DNA of 64,000 nt from Leisingera sp. M658 (GCF_025144145.1 NZ_CP083546.1:2310501-2374500), one strand, 5' to 3'; shown: positions 17,194 to 25,813, numbered from the stretch's first letter. Notes: generated from the letters alone by a model not told the origin. Made by a program: numbers and translations.

Positions 17194-17532
17194 TCAAAGC
17201 AAGCCTTCCAGCGCTTCCAAAGCCCGTCCACCGTAAACCACTGACGGCCCGCCGCCCATCTCGACCGCAACAGAGATCGCCTCGACCACCTCTTCCCGGC
17301 TGGCCCCATGCTTGAGCGCAGCGCGCAGGTGGAACAGGATGCAATCCTCGCAGCGGATAGCAATGGAGATCGAAAACGCCATCAATTCCTTGGTTTTGCT
17401 GCTCAGCGCCGCCTCAGCTGAAGCCGCTTTCACAAGCTGGCTGTAGGGTGACATGACCCCTGGTGCCGCTTTGAACAGCGCTCCTGCGCGCTTGTCGATT
17501 GCTGCGGCTTGGTCCTTGTAAGCTGTCGTCAA
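17194..17532 (-). CDS. AhpD-like carboxymuconolactone decarboxylase-family protein
   Basis: A 112-residue protein of the AhpD/CMD family. The redox/catalytic signature is intact: C-E-D-C followed by the helix ILFHLRAALKHGASREEVVEAI, i.e. CxxC with the histidine two residues on. Such proteins are thiol peroxidase partners or decarboxylases, often in aromatic or oxidative pathways. It starts with TTG, 104 bp upstream of the regulator gene and in the same direction, so both may be co-transcribed. The 27-bp operator at 17690-17716 lies about 160 bp upstream, tying it to the E1/E2/GMC operon. Confidence 0.85.
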   Translation of the reverse strand: MTTAYKDQAAAIDKRAGALFKAAPGVMSPYSQLVKAASAEAALSSKTKELMAFSISIAIRCEDCILFHLRAALKHGASREEVVEAISVAVEMGGGPSVVYGGRALEALEGLL

Positions 17533-18341
17533 TTTCCGGGTTCTCCGTCAAGTACTATGGGACGGCCGGTTCACGGATCTGCCCGCTGCCGGCTGCGTCT
17601 GTCTATTGCTGGGTGGCCGGGGAAAGTATTGCTGCATTCAACGTGCTTAGAAAGCGCTAGGGCCGAACTCTCTTTCGAGACGGAGAAATTGTCTCATCGA
17701 GCATGCAAATGAGACAGTTGCAGTCTGCTAGCTGCCTGCCTGCACGGATTTCAAAGGTTTTCGGGCTTTCCTGCCCAATTAGATGCTGCGTGGGTCCTGA
17801 CCCTAAAACACTCCGGGCCACCACAGAGCGGCGATACGCCGAGAATCCTGTTTGCTGCCGCAGTGTCATTGGACGGAACCCGTCTAACCAAATAGGCAGA
17901 GTACTCCAGGATGATCACTATGTGCGGTATTTCCGCCTTTAGAACCGCTGTGCGATGCTCAATCAGTTGCAACGCCACAGACGGATCCGCCCTGCACTGC
18001 AGGAAAGACCGCTTTTCCTTCTGCAATGCGGAGGGAGAATCTCTGCGGCACAGCGCATCAGCGTGTTGCGTGCGCGCGCAGCATGATTTTGACAGCTCTG
18101 CTGTGGGCTCTCCGCCAGCTTTCGCCGCGTTTTACTCAAACGGCTGCTTCGCTGAATCGGCAAGGGCATTGAGCATTCAGATATTTGGTGTCTCCACGCT
18201 CAATGCCCTTGATATCGTCGCGCCAGGATGTTGGCCAAAGGTCCACGGTAGATATTGGCAGCCAGAAGAATACAGGATCCCCCTGTTCATCTGGCCGGAA
18301 ATATCCCGGAGCGCGAGGCAGAGCCTCGCTGAACATCATGT
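17533..18341. other. About 800 bp intergenic region with the second operator
   Basis: No convincing gene is visible: open frames on both strands lack ribosome sites and domain character. It holds the operator at 17690-17716 and, on the minus strand, a stretch at about 17650-17634 loosely like a sigma-54 promoter. The remainder (17900-18330) may be decayed sequence. Confidence 0.5.
17690..17716. promoter_or_regulatory. 27-bp inverted-repeat operator, copy 2
   Basis: TGTCTCAT-N11-ATGAGACA, a perfect 8-bp inverted repeat, 158 bp before the AhpD-like start. It matches copy 1 at 7145-7171 in arm sequence, spacing and total length. It is likely bound by the regulator encoded next to it. Confidence 0.7.
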
Positions 18342-19031
18342 TCAGAGGCCACCCCGGCCAAGCGGAATAAAATCCTCAGGCGAGAGCGGCCCGCGCGCCC
18401 AAGGCCGGAAACGCAAGCGGACAGCGGCCAGCAGCGCTTTGTCATCCGCCGGCGCTGTGAAGCCGGCCTTGCGGGCGGCCTTGCGGAAGTGATCAAACGT
18501 CCGGGTTTGCGGCCTCTCGCCGTTTCCGGCGTCTTCAGCCAATCCCTGGCGGGCCAGCCGGGCCCAGTCGAACCGCGGGCCGGGGTCGGCCTTGCGCCCC
18601 GGCGCCATGCAGGAATGGCCGATGACCCCGGCCGGAGCGATAGACCAGCGCTGCATGATACCCTGCATCAGATCTTCCAACGCTGCCATCTGCGGCGCGC
18701 TGAAGGGGTGATTGCCGCGATTATCCAGTTCGATGCCGATGGAGCGGGAGTTTATATCCGCCTGGCCGCACCACTCCCCTGCCCCGGCATGCCAGGCGCG
18801 GCCTGCCTCAGCCACCAGTTGCCAGAGGGTGCCGTCCGCTCCGATCAGGTAGTGGGCGGAAACCTCGGCAACCGGGTCGCAGAGCCGTTTCAGTGCGGCC
18901 TGTGCGCTTTTCATCGCGGTGTAATGCAACACAATCAGGGACGGCGTCAGACCGTCCCTGCGCGGCCCTGAATTCGGGCTGGGGTGCCAGATGGCGCCCG
19001 GATGATCAGGCCCGCACTGATCCGGCGCCAT
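18342..19031 (-). CDS. N-acetylmuramoyl-L-alanine amidase (AmpD/AmiD type)
   Basis: A 229-residue Amidase_2 zinc enzyme that cuts the bond between N-acetylmuramic acid and the peptide stem in cell-wall turnover. The zinc and active-site elements are visible: HYTAM near residue 37, IGIELDNRG, and IGHSCMAPGRKADPGPRFDW. There is no signal peptide, so it is probably cytoplasmic and acts on anhydro-muropeptides like AmpD, although the length also fits AmiD. A C-terminal extension of about 60 residues may be a peptidoglycan-binding-like helix bundle. Its ATG overlaps the stop of the upstream lipoprotein gene. Confidence 0.88.
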   Translation of the reverse strand: MAPDQCGPDHPGAIWHPSPNSGPRRDGLTPSLIVLHYTAMKSAQAALKRLCDPVAEVSAHYLIGADGTLWQLVAEAGRAWHAGAGEWCGQADINSRSIGIELDNRGNHPFSAPQMAALEDLMQGIMQRWSIAPAGVIGHSCMAPGRKADPGPRFDWARLARQGLAEDAGNGERPQTRTFDHFRKAARKAGFTAPADDKALLAAVRLRFRPWARGPLSPEDFIPLGRGGL

Positions 19032-19807
19032 CAGTTCTGGACGGCCTGCCGGTACGGTGCCGGGTCCCAGCCGCAGGCAAAGCCGTCGCCGTCCGGATCC
19101 AGCGCCTTGCGGTCCCGCTGCGGGCCGCCTGCGTCGAGGAAGGCGGTCTGGGCCTGATCAGATGAGGCAAACTCGGCGCAGTTTCGCTTGCTGCGGGCCT
19201 GCAGGTTGATGCCCGCACGGCTGTAGAGGCGGGCACCCTTGGGGTTGCTGGTGCTCAGCGCGTAACGCACGATGTTGGGACTGGCAGTATCGGTCCGCTG
19301 CGGCACGGCAACCGGCTGCACCTGCTGGTATTGCGCCCGCTGGCGCTCCAGCCGGGCGGCATCGCTTTCGATCGACTGACGGGAGGAGACCGCCTGGAAG
19401 TCGTTCTCATCCGAAATACTGGCATTCCCGCCCGGCTGCGGCGCCGGGTTGGAGGGGCTGGCCTGCAGCGGCGCGATCCCGGAATTCGACTGTGAAGCAG
19501 CAAGGGCCGCAGCCGTTTCGCGGGCAATATCGGCATCGCTGCCAGCGGCCGGCACAGACGAGGAGAACGTGCCTGCCGCCGCAACCGACCCTGGGCTGCG
19601 CGGCGCCGGGCTTACCTGATAGGGTTCGGTCGAGACCCGTGCAGGCGGCACCAGCGGCGCCCCTGTAATTGTGGTGCCCGCTGCGGGCGGCGGTGCAAAC
19701 GGATCGCCGTCAATGCCGACGTTTGCGGCACTGTCGGGGACCTGAGGGGAACAGGCAGCCATAACCAGAAGGCTGCCTGCAGCGGCGTAAGATGCGAATG
19801 CGCGCAT
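19031..19807 (-). CDS. Lipoprotein with C-terminal excalibur-like domain
   Basis: A 258-residue lipoprotein. The signal ends in the lipobox VMAAC, so Cys19 is probably lipidated. A long Pro/Ala/Ser-rich linker (about 20-170) leads to a small C-terminal domain with paired cysteines and an acidic calcium-type loop DPDGDGFAC, the excalibur signature. This domain occurs on cell-surface proteins and nucleases. Here it would sit in the outer membrane facing the periplasm. The downstream amidase overlaps by one base pair and the two may act together at the cell wall. Function otherwise unknown. Confidence 0.8.
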   Translation of the reverse strand: MRAFASYAAAGSLLVMAACSPQVPDSAANVGIDGDPFAPPPAAGTTITGAPLVPPARVSTEPYQVSPAPRSPGSVAAAGTFSSSVPAAGSDADIARETAAALAASQSNSGIAPLQASPSNPAPQPGGNASISDENDFQAVSSRQSIESDAARLERQRAQYQQVQPVAVPQRTDTASPNIVRYALSTSNPKGARLYSRAGINLQARSKRNCAEFASSDQAQTAFLDAGGPQRDRKALDPDGDGFACGWDPAPYRQAVQN

Positions 19808-19848
19808 GGGGTTACCTGTCAGTTCTGCTCAACTCATTGAGCTGAGCA

Positions 19849-21336
19849 TTACCACCATTGCTGCGGCTTGGCTACAAAGCCGGCAGCATTCTCCAGCGCA
19901 TAGGCAGTGTTCAGCAGATCGCCCTCATCCCAGGGCTTGCCGATCAGCTGCAGACCCAGCGGCAGGCCTTGGGCATCCAGCCCCGCGGGCACCGCAATCC
20001 CTGGCAGGCCTGCCAGGTTCACGGTGACGGTGAAGACGTCGTTCAGGTACATCTGCACCGGATCGGCATCCGTCATCTCACCCAGGCCAAAGGCCGCGGA
20101 CGGGGTGGCCGGGGTCAGAATCGCATCGACGCCAGCGGCAAAGACGTCCTCGAAATCTTTCTTGATCAGAGTGCGGACGCGGCGGGCGCGGTTGTAATAG
20201 GCGTCATAGAAGCCTGCCGACAGCACATAGGTGCCAACCATCACCCGGCGCTGCACCTCGGGACCAAAACCTTCGGCGCGGGTCTTTTCGTACATCTCGG
20301 TGATGCCGTCGCCAGCCTCCAGCGCGGCGCGCTGGCCATAGCGGACACCGTCGTAGCGCGCCAGGTTCGAGGACGCTTCTGCCGGGGCAATCACATAATA
20401 GGCAGGCAGCGCGTATTTGGTATGCGGCAGCGAGATATCCACGATCTCGGCGCCTGCGGCCTTCAGCATGTCAGCACCATCGGACCACAGCTTTTCAATC
20501 TCGCCCGGCATGCCATCCATCCGGTATTCCTTGGGGATACCGATCTTCTTGCCCTTGATGTCGCCGGTCAGCATCGCCTCGAAATCCGGCACTGCCAGTT
20601 CGGCGCTGGTCGAATCCTTGGGGTCATAGCCGCACATGGCTTCCAGCATGATCGCCGCGTCGCGCACCGATTTGGTCATCGGCCCGGCCTGATCCAGCGA
20701 GGAGGCAAAGGCAACGATGCCCCAGCGCGAGCAGCGGCCATAGGTCGGCTTGATGCCGACAGTGCCGGTAAAGGCGGCAGGCTGGCGGATCGAGCCGCCG
20801 GTGTCGGTTCCGGTAGCCGCCAGGCAAAGGTCTGCTGCCACAGCCGAGGCCGAACCGCCGGAGGAGCCGCCGGGCGTCAGCTGGGCCTCGTCATTGCCGC
20901 GGCGCCAGGGGCTGACGGCATTGCCGTAAACCGAGGTCTCGTTGGACGATCCCATGGCGAATTCGTCCATGTTCAGCTTGCCCAGCATGACGGAACCGGC
21001 ATCAGCCAGCTTTTGCGAGACAGTGGATTCGTATTCCGGCTTGAAGCCTTCCAGAATCCCCGAGGCCGCCTGCGACGGCACACCTTTGGTGCAGAACAGA
21101 TCCTTGATGCCGACCGGCAGGCCGCACATGGAGGGGGCATTCCCCGCCTTGATACGTTCGTCTGCGGCCTTGGCGCGGTCCAGCGCAATCTCCGGGGTCT
21201 TGTGCACAAAGGCGTTCAGCGCAACTGCGGCGTCAATCGCCTTGAGGCAGGCTTCGGTCAGCTCAACAGAGGTGGTATCGCCCTTGCGCAGCGCGTCGCG
21301 GGCCTCTGCCAGGCCCAGTTTATTCAGATCGCTCAT
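19849..21336 (-). CDS. gatA: Asp-tRNA(Asn)/Glu-tRNA(Gln) amidotransferase subunit A
   Basis: A 495-residue amidase-signature enzyme that makes ammonia for converting Glu-tRNA(Gln) to Gln-tRNA(Gln) (and Asp-tRNA(Asn) to Asn-tRNA(Asn)). The amidase signature is complete: the catalytic lysine in GIKDLF near residue 79, the glycine/serine-rich [13 protein letters not shown] and the [12 protein letters not shown] segment with the nucleophile. It lies 5 bp after gatC, the common order; gatB is not in this window. Length and motifs are those of canonical GatA, so the assignment is secure. Confidence 0.97.
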   Translation of the reverse strand: MSDLNKLGLAEARDALRKGDTTSVELTEACLKAIDAAVALNAFVHKTPEIALDRAKAADERIKAGNAPSMCGLPVGIKDLFCTKGVPSQAASGILEGFKPEYESTVSQKLADAGSVMLGKLNMDEFAMGSSNETSVYGNAVSPWRRGNDEAQLTPGGSSGGSASAVAADLCLAATGTDTGGSIRQPAAFTGTVGIKPTYGRCSRWGIVAFASSLDQAGPMTKSVRDAAIMLEAMCGYDPKDSTSAELAVPDFEAMLTGDIKGKKIGIPKEYRMDGMPGEIEKLWSDGADMLKAAGAEIVDISLPHTKYALPAYYVIAPAEASSNLARYDGVRYGQRAALEAGDGITEMYEKTRAEGFGPEVQRRVMVGTYVLSAGFYDAYYNRARRVRTLIKKDFEDVFAAGVDAILTPATPSAAFGLGEMTDADPVQMYLNDVFTVTVNLAGLPGIAVPAGLDAQGLPLGLQLIGKPWDEGDLLNTAYALENAAGFVAKPQQWW

Positions 21337-21341
21337 GTCTC

Positions 21342-21629
21342 TTACTCCACCACTTTGGGCACTGCGAAGAAGCCTTCGCGGGCATCGGGGGCGTTGGCCA
21401 GCACCTTGTCCTGCTGGCTGCCATCGGTGACTTCATCCACCCGGCGCTTGAGGCGCTGCGGGGTGACCGAGGTCATCGGCTCGACGCCGTCAACATCCAC
21501 TTCGTTCAGCTGTTCGATGAAGCCCAGGATCGTGTTGAACTCGTCCGCCAGCGCCGGAAGTGCTGCGTCTTCAACCTTGATCCGGGCCAGTTTGGCCACC
21601 TTGGCGGCGGTGCTTTGGTCAATCGACAT
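21342..21629 (-). CDS. gatC: Asp-tRNA(Asn)/Glu-tRNA(Gln) amidotransferase subunit C
   Basis: A 95-residue GatC, the small helical subunit that wraps GatA and GatB. The sequence shows the typical start [17 protein letters not shown], the mid-portion [22 protein letters not shown] and the C-terminal [11 protein letters not shown] end that inserts between the other subunits. It is immediately upstream of gatA with 5 bp between them. An in-frame upstream ATG would add about 10 residues (MPIQHQMRVP) without homology, so the start at 21629 is chosen. Confidence 0.95.
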   Translation of the reverse strand: MSIDQSTAAKVAKLARIKVEDAALPALADEFNTILGFIEQLNEVDVDGVEPMTSVTPQRLKRRVDEVTDGSQQDKVLANAPDAREGFFAVPKVVE

Positions 21630-21815
21630 GGGAACCCTCATCTGGTGTTGGATAGGCATTTACCGCCGCACCGCCCCGCCTGCAAGCCTGCAAGGGTCCT
21701 TCGCTGCATCCTGGCCTGACCTGCCTGGCGGGCGGGCAAATTTTCCGCAGGCTTCAATTCCATTTCGCAGCAAGCCTGTTAGGCTTCGGCCAAAAGCCAC
21801 GGGAGGAGATTTGAG

Positions 21816-22508
21816 ATGAAGATTATTTGGCTGGGACACGGATCGTTCCGCATCGAAACAGGCGGCCAGGTGCTGCTGGTGGACCCTTGGCTCAGCGGCA
21901 ATCCGGTTTTGCCGGAGGATCAGCATGACGCCGCCATTACAGGCGCCACCCATATCCTGCTGACCCATGTGCATTTCGACCATGTGGTGGATGTGCTGCC
22001 GCTGGCAAAACGGCTGGAGGTGCCGGTGATCGGGCAATACGACCTGATGGGGCTGTGGGGCGAGACTGAAGGGGTTGAGACCGTGGGCTTCAACAAAGGC
22101 GGCACGGTGGATCTGGGCGGGGTGAAGGTTGCGATGGTGCCCGCCTCGCACAGCTCAACCTTCAACACGCAGGACGGCTTGCGCACTGGCGGATCAGAGG
22201 TCGGTTACATGCTGATGGCAGAAGACAAGACAGTGTACCTGTCCGGCGACACTGCGATTATGGCCGACATGGACTGGATGGCGGATTACTACAAACCCGA
22301 TATCGGTATCCTGTCCGCAGGCGGGCATTTCACCATGGACATGAAACAAACCGCCTATGCCGCCAAGCGCTATTTCCGCTTCAAGACGGTGATCCCCTGC
22401 CATTACAAAACCTTCCCAATCCTGGAGCAGGACGCATCGGATCTGATCGAGGGACTGCCAGGGGTCGAGGTCATTGAACCGGAGGTCATGAAAGCAATCG
22501 AGCTGTAA
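21816..22508 (+). CDS. UPF0173 metal-dependent hydrolase
   Basis: A 230-residue metallo-beta-lactamase-fold protein of the UPF0173 group. The metal-binding motif HVHFDH is at about residues 50-55, with further histidines in PASHSST and the C-terminal GGHFT and PCHYKT. The N-terminal MKIIWLGHGSFRI is diagnostic for the group. Members hydrolyse small substrates in vitro, but the physiological role is unknown. The start at ATG follows GGGAGGAG. It is convergent with tag, with a strong hairpin between the two. Confidence 0.93.
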   Translation: MKIIWLGHGSFRIETGGQVLLVDPWLSGNPVLPEDQHDAAITGATHILLTHVHFDHVVDVLPLAKRLEVPVIGQYDLMGLWGETEGVETVGFNKGGTVDLGGVKVAMVPASHSSTFNTQDGLRTGGSEVGYMLMAEDKTVYLSGDTAIMADMDWMADYYKPDIGILSAGGHFTMDMKQTAYAAKRYFRFKTVIPCHYKTFPILEQDASDLIEGLPGVEVIEPEVMKAIEL

Positions 22509-22581
22509 CCGCTTTGGGTCGCACCGGGGCACTCCCGCCCGTTGCAGGATCCGCAGGGCGGACCCGCGCCCGTTGGGCCGG

Positions 22582-22604
22582 GCGCCGGGCCTGCGGCCCG
22601 GCGC
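22582..22604. terminator. Strong hairpin between convergent genes
   Basis: Perfect 10-bp GC stem GCGCCGGGCC / GGCCCGGCGC with a TGC loop, between the ends of the UPF0173 and tag genes. No T-run follows on either strand, so it is either a weak bidirectional terminator or a palindromic repeat unit. Confidence 0.45.
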
Positions 22605-22613
22605 AGTTGCGCT

Positions 22614-23237
22614 TCACTCAGACGTTTCCAGCCCTGGCGCGGTAAAGGTCTTTCTCGCCTCGGCCGCTTTCTCCCGGCAAATACAGCCGTTGGCGTGGTC
22701 GTTGATCAGACCCATCGCCTGCATAAAGGCAAAGGCAGTCGTCGGGCCGACAAATTTCCAGCCGCGTTTTTTCAGCGCCTTGGACAGGGCCACGGAATCG
22801 GGACTGGTTGAGGCGGTCTGCGGTTCCGGAAGATCTTCCGGTCTTGGCTCGAAACTCCAGAAAAACGCCGCAAGCGAGCCGGCCTCAGCCACCAGCTCCT
22901 GGGCGCGGGCAGCGTTGTTGATCACCGCTTCAATTTTACCCCGGTGGCGGATGATGCCCTTGTCCTGCAGCAGCCGCTCCACGTCCCGTTCGCCGAACTT
23001 GGCCATTTCGTTGAAGTCAAAGCCGGCAAAGGCGGCGCGGAAGTTCTCGCGCTTATCCAGAATGGTGCGCCAGCTGAGGCCGGACTGGAAGCTTTCCAGG
23101 CAGACCTTCTCAAACAGCCTTATGTCGTCGCCGACCGGATACCCCCATTCCTCGTCGTGGTAACGCAGAAAATCGGGCGCCGAGGCGCTCCAGGCGCAGC
23201 GGGGGTGGCCGTCGGCGGCGGTGATGGTGCCGCTCAT
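22614..23237 (-). CDS. tag: DNA-3-methyladenine glycosylase I
   Basis: A 207-residue Tag enzyme that removes 3-methyladenine from alkylated DNA to begin base-excision repair. Visible features are RCAWSASAPDFLRYHDEEWG (conserved start with the first zinc-binding Cys), SWRTILDKRENFR, and the C-terminal MQAMGLINDHANGCICR with the histidine and cysteines of the zinc site. Length is normal for the family. The start overlaps the stop of the YciI gene by 4 bp, so it is translated from a shared transcript. Confidence 0.95.
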   Translation of the reverse strand: MSGTITAADGHPRCAWSASAPDFLRYHDEEWGYPVGDDIRLFEKVCLESFQSGLSWRTILDKRENFRAAFAGFDFNEMAKFGERDVERLLQDKGIIRHRGKIEAVINNAARAQELVAEAGSLAAFFWSFEPRPEDLPEPQTASTSPDSVALSKALKKRGWKFVGPTTAFAFMQAMGLINDHANGCICREKAAEARKTFTAPGLETSE

Positions 23238-23527
23238 TCCCCGCCCCGCAGGAAGTCAAGCCGGGGGTCCATCATTGTGGGTGCCACGCCGATGATTTCC
23301 GGTTCCACCACGCCGCCGGTCACAAAAGGATCCTGCGCGACGCGGGCGGCCAGTTCCTCTTCGCCTTCGCCCACGGCAAGGATCGCGCCGCCTTCGCCAT
23401 CGGTCATGGACCCGGCAGCAAGGAACACCCCGTCCTCGAACCCCTGTTGCAGCCAGGCCTTGTGGCCTTCCAAAAACTCGGCAAGGCGATCCTTCTGCGC
23501 CGCAAATGAAAGCAAAATAAAATACAT
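23234..23527 (-). CDS. YciI-family protein
   Basis: A 97-residue single-domain YciI/YCII-like protein. It starts MYFILLSFA, has HKAWLQQGFEDGVFLAAG with the conserved histidine, an aspartate in QDPFVTGGVVE, and the dimeric alpha/beta barrel pattern. Family members include chlorinated-aromatic and other small-molecule enzymes, but most are of unknown function. It overlaps tag by ATGA and follows the TetR gene, so the three probably form one unit controlled by the operator at 24140-24180. Confidence 0.9.
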   Translation of the reverse strand: MYFILLSFAAQKDRLAEFLEGHKAWLQQGFEDGVFLAAGSMTDGEGGAILAVGEGEEELAARVAQDPFVTGGVVEPEIIGVAPTMMDPRLDFLRGGE

Positions 23528-23548
23528 GCGTGTCTCCTGTGATGAAGG

Positions 23549-24130
23549 TTAGGCGGGGTGATCCCCTGGCAGCTGATCGCCGAGCCAATCCAGCATCAGC
23601 GCCACTTCTCTATTGATGAATTCCACGTCGCCAAACGCCTGCGCCAGCGTTGCCGCCCCCTGGCTGCGGGCCAGCAGGTGCATGGCCAGGGAGTCCGCCG
23701 CTTCGCCGCAGCCCGCCTGCTCAAACTGGCGGCACAGCCAATCGCGGAACAGGGTGAAAATGGCATTGGCCTGTTCCCGGGCGGCGTGGTCCAATTTGCC
23801 CAGTTCCGCCACCAGCGTGCCAACCGGGCAGCCGTAGAGGGTGATCTTGGCCTGATTGGCGATCAGGATGCGGATAAAGCAGGCAATCCGCTGCCCAGGG
23901 CTGCTGCCCTGGGCCTGCCAATCCTTCAGCATGGTGCAGGTCCTGGCCATGCGGCGCGCGATCACCGCTTCAAGGATCTCGTCCTTGGTCTTGAAATGAT
24001 AGTAGAAATTTCCGCGCGAGATGCCAACTGCAGCGGCGATATCCGCGAATGACGTCGCCTCGAACCCGCGCTCATAGAACAGCTGATCGGCGGCTTCTGC
24101 AATCCGGTCTCTGGTTGTTTCCTGCGTCAT
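23549..24130 (-). CDS. TetR-family regulator
   Basis: A 193-residue TetR-type repressor. The helix-turn-helix is complete: GFEATSFADIAAAVGISRGNFYYHFKTKDEIL at about residues 22-53 (given in pieces: the recognition helix is SRGNFYYHF). The C-terminal half is a helical ligand-binding domain with two cysteines (GCPV and AGCGE). Its start is 10 bp from two copies of a palindrome that it probably binds. Downstream on the same strand are YciI and tag. A repressor sensing a small electrophile is plausible but not shown. Confidence 0.9.
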   Translation of the reverse strand: MTQETTRDRIAEAADQLFYERGFEATSFADIAAAVGISRGNFYYHFKTKDEILEAVIARRMARTCTMLKDWQAQGSSPGQRIACFIRILIANQAKITLYGCPVGTLVAELGKLDHAAREQANAIFTLFRDWLCRQFEQAGCGEAADSLAMHLLARSQGAATLAQAFGDVEFINREVALMLDWLGDQLPGDHPA

Positions 24131-24139
24131 CCAAACCTC

Positions 24140-24180
24140 TAGGACAATTGACCTACATCACAAATAGGACAAGTGACCTA
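24140..24180. promoter_or_regulatory. Twin palindromic operators upstream of the TetR gene
   Basis: Two 16-bp copies, TAGGACAATTGACCTA at 24140-24155 and TAGGACAAGTGACCTA at 24165-24180, centres 25 bp apart. Each is a near-palindrome (TAGG...CCTA). They lie just before the TetR start codon, between it and the convergent-facing tadA gene region, the usual place for TetR autorepression. Confidence 0.75.
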
Positions 24181-24225
24181 ATATTGCAATCACCAAAAGA
24201 CGGGCGGAAAATTATCGTTATCTGC

Positions 24226-24675
24226 TTAGCGTTTGCCCGCGAAGAAGTCCTTGAGCAGTGCGCTGGCCTCGCCTTCAGCAATGCCGTCATAGACTTCAGG
24301 CGCGTGGTGCGCCTGCGGATGGGAGAACACACATGCGCCATGCGCCACACCGCCGGACTTGGGATCGGAGGCGCCATAGTAAACCCGGCGGATGCGGGCA
24401 GCGGCGATGGCGGCGGCACACATCGCGCAGGGCTCCAGCGTCACATATAGATCAAAGCCGGTCAGCCGTTCGCGGCCCAGCGCCGCGCAGGCCGCGCGGA
24501 TGGTCAGGATCTCGGCATGGGCGGTTGGATCGTTCAGCTCGCGGGTTCGGTTGCCCGCCAGCGCCGCGACCTGTCCGTCCGGCGCGATCAGCACAGCGCC
24601 GACTGGCACCTCGCCGCGGTCTGCCGCGGCACGCGCCTGCTCCAGCGCCTTGTCCATATGCGATTTGAATGCCAT
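24226..24675 (-). CDS. tadA: tRNA-specific adenosine deaminase
   Basis: A 149-residue zinc deaminase that changes A34 to inosine in tRNA-Arg(ACG). The zinc site is complete: HAE in DPTAHAEIL and PCAMCAAAI (PCxxC). The catalytic glutamate is that of HAE. The sequence is longer than cytidine deaminase and has the C-terminal helix of the TadA group. Many organisms have a single essential tadA; nearby divergent genes are the TetR gene and the pseudouridine synthase, which starts only 61 bp away on the other strand. Confidence 0.92.
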   Translation of the reverse strand: MAFKSHMDKALEQARAAADRGEVPVGAVLIAPDGQVAALAGNRTRELNDPTAHAEILTIRAACAALGRERLTGFDLYVTLEPCAMCAAAIAAARIRRVYYGASDPKSGGVAHGACVFSHPQAHHAPEVYDGIAEGEASALLKDFFAGKR

Positions 24676-24736
24676 GCCCCTTCCTGCCCGCGATTGCGCG
24701 CTTTCGCAAGGCGGCGGAATGCTCTATGGCACGCAC

Positions 24737-25813
24737 ATGAGCAAAGCACCCGCATCCCCCAAGGGCAAACCAAGCCCGAAACCCCAGCCCCGCAAAGCTG
24801 CAGCCGCCGCCCCTGCCGACGGCGCCCCTGTCGGCGGCGACCGCATCGCCAAGGTTTTGTCGCGCGCAGGCGTCGCCTCGCGCCGGGAGGCGGAACGGAT
24901 GATCGCCGAAGGCCGCGTGTCGGTGAACGGCGAAAAGATCGACAGCCCGGCGCTGAACGTGACTGCCGCGGACCGGATCAGCGTCGATGGCAAGCCCCTG
25001 CCTGAGGCAGAGGCGCCGCGGATGTGGCTGTATTACAAGCCGATCGGCCTGGTCACCTCGAACAGCGACGAAAAGGGGCGCACGACGATCTTTGACGAGC
25101 TGCCCGAAGACATGCCGCGGGTGATGACGGTCGGGCGGCTTGATATCAACTCCGAAGGCCTGCTGCTGCTGACCAACGACGGCGGCATCAAACGCAAGCT
25201 GGAGCTGCCCTCGACCGGCTGGCTGCGCCGCTACCGGGTGCGGATCAATGGCCGCCCTAGGGACGAGGATTTTGCCCCGCTGCGCAAGGGTCTGGTGATC
25301 GAGGGCGAACGGTTTCAGCCGATGACCGTTGCTTTGGACCGCCAGCAAGGCGCCAATGCCTGGCTGACCGTGGGCCTGCGCGAGGGCAAGAACCGCGAGA
25401 TCCGCCGCGCGATGGAGGATATCGGTTTCAACGTGAACCGGCTGCTGCGGATTTCATACGGTCCGTTCCAGCTGGGCGAGTTGAAACCCGGTGCAGTCGA
25501 GGAGCTGCGCTCGCGCGTCGTGCGCGACCAACTGGGGCTTGCTCCGGAAGAAGAACAGCCCCAAGCCCGCCCGGCCCGATCGCGCGGCGGCAAACCCGCA
25601 GGCAAGCCTGGCGGCAAACCGATGGGCAGACCAGCGGGCAAACCGGGTGGAAAGCCGGGTGGAAAGCCAATGGGCAAACCGGGTGGAAAACCCGGACAGA
25701 ACGTGCAAGGAAAACCGGGCAAACCCTCCGGAAAACCGTCAGCCCCCCGCGGCGGCGGGGACGCTCAGCGCGGGGGCGGAAAGCGTCCGATCGGCAAGAA
25801 TCCCCGCCGCTGA
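24737..25813 (+). CDS. rluB: RsuA/RluB-family 23S rRNA pseudouridine synthase with a Gly-Lys-Pro tail
   Basis: A 358-residue pseudouridine synthase. Residues 1-35 are basic; an S4 RNA-binding domain (RIAKVLSRAGVASRREAERMI) follows at about 37-85; the catalytic domain holds the active-site aspartate in VGRLDINSEGLLLLTNDG. The C-terminal 85 residues are a low-complexity tail of repeated GKPGGKP and GKPMG units, probably disordered and RNA-binding. The family fits RluB (23S rRNA U2605); RsuA or RluF are less likely. Divergent from tadA. Confidence 0.85.
   Translation: MSKAPASPKGKPSPKPQPRKAAAAAPADGAPVGGDRIAKVLSRAGVASRREAERMIAEGRVSVNGEKIDSPALNVTAADRISVDGKPLPEAEAPRMWLYYKPIGLVTSNSDEKGRTTIFDELPEDMPRVMTVGRLDINSEGLLLLTNDGGIKRKLELPSTGWLRRYRVRINGRPRDEDFAPLRKGLVIEGERFQPMTVALDRQQGANAWLTVGLREGKNREIRRAMEDIGFNVNRLLRISYGPFQLGELKPGAVEELRSRVVRDQLGLAPEEEQPQARPARSRGGKPAGKPGGKPMGRPAGKPGGKPGGKPMGKPGGKPGQNVQGKPGKPSGKPSAPRGGGDAQRGGGKRPIGKNPRR

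Noticed and set aside
17634-17650. Sigma-54-like -24/-12 stretch on the minus strand before the AhpD-like gene
   Set aside because: It has AG instead of GG at -24, and the regulator argument above also applies. Kept only as a remark.
19858-21819. 653-codon open frame on the plus strand opposite gatA/gatC
   Set aside because: It is antisense to two certain genes, has Arg/Gly/Gln-rich composition typical of high-GC shadow frames and no domain.
24452-25348. 298-codon frame opposite the pseudouridine synthase
   Set aside because: Antisense shadow; low-complexity and no domain.
25560-25745. Repeated GGCAAACCGGGTGG-like units as a CRISPR or satellite
   Set aside because: They are codon repeats inside the pseudouridine synthase tail. 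No CRISPR array was seen anywhere in the window.
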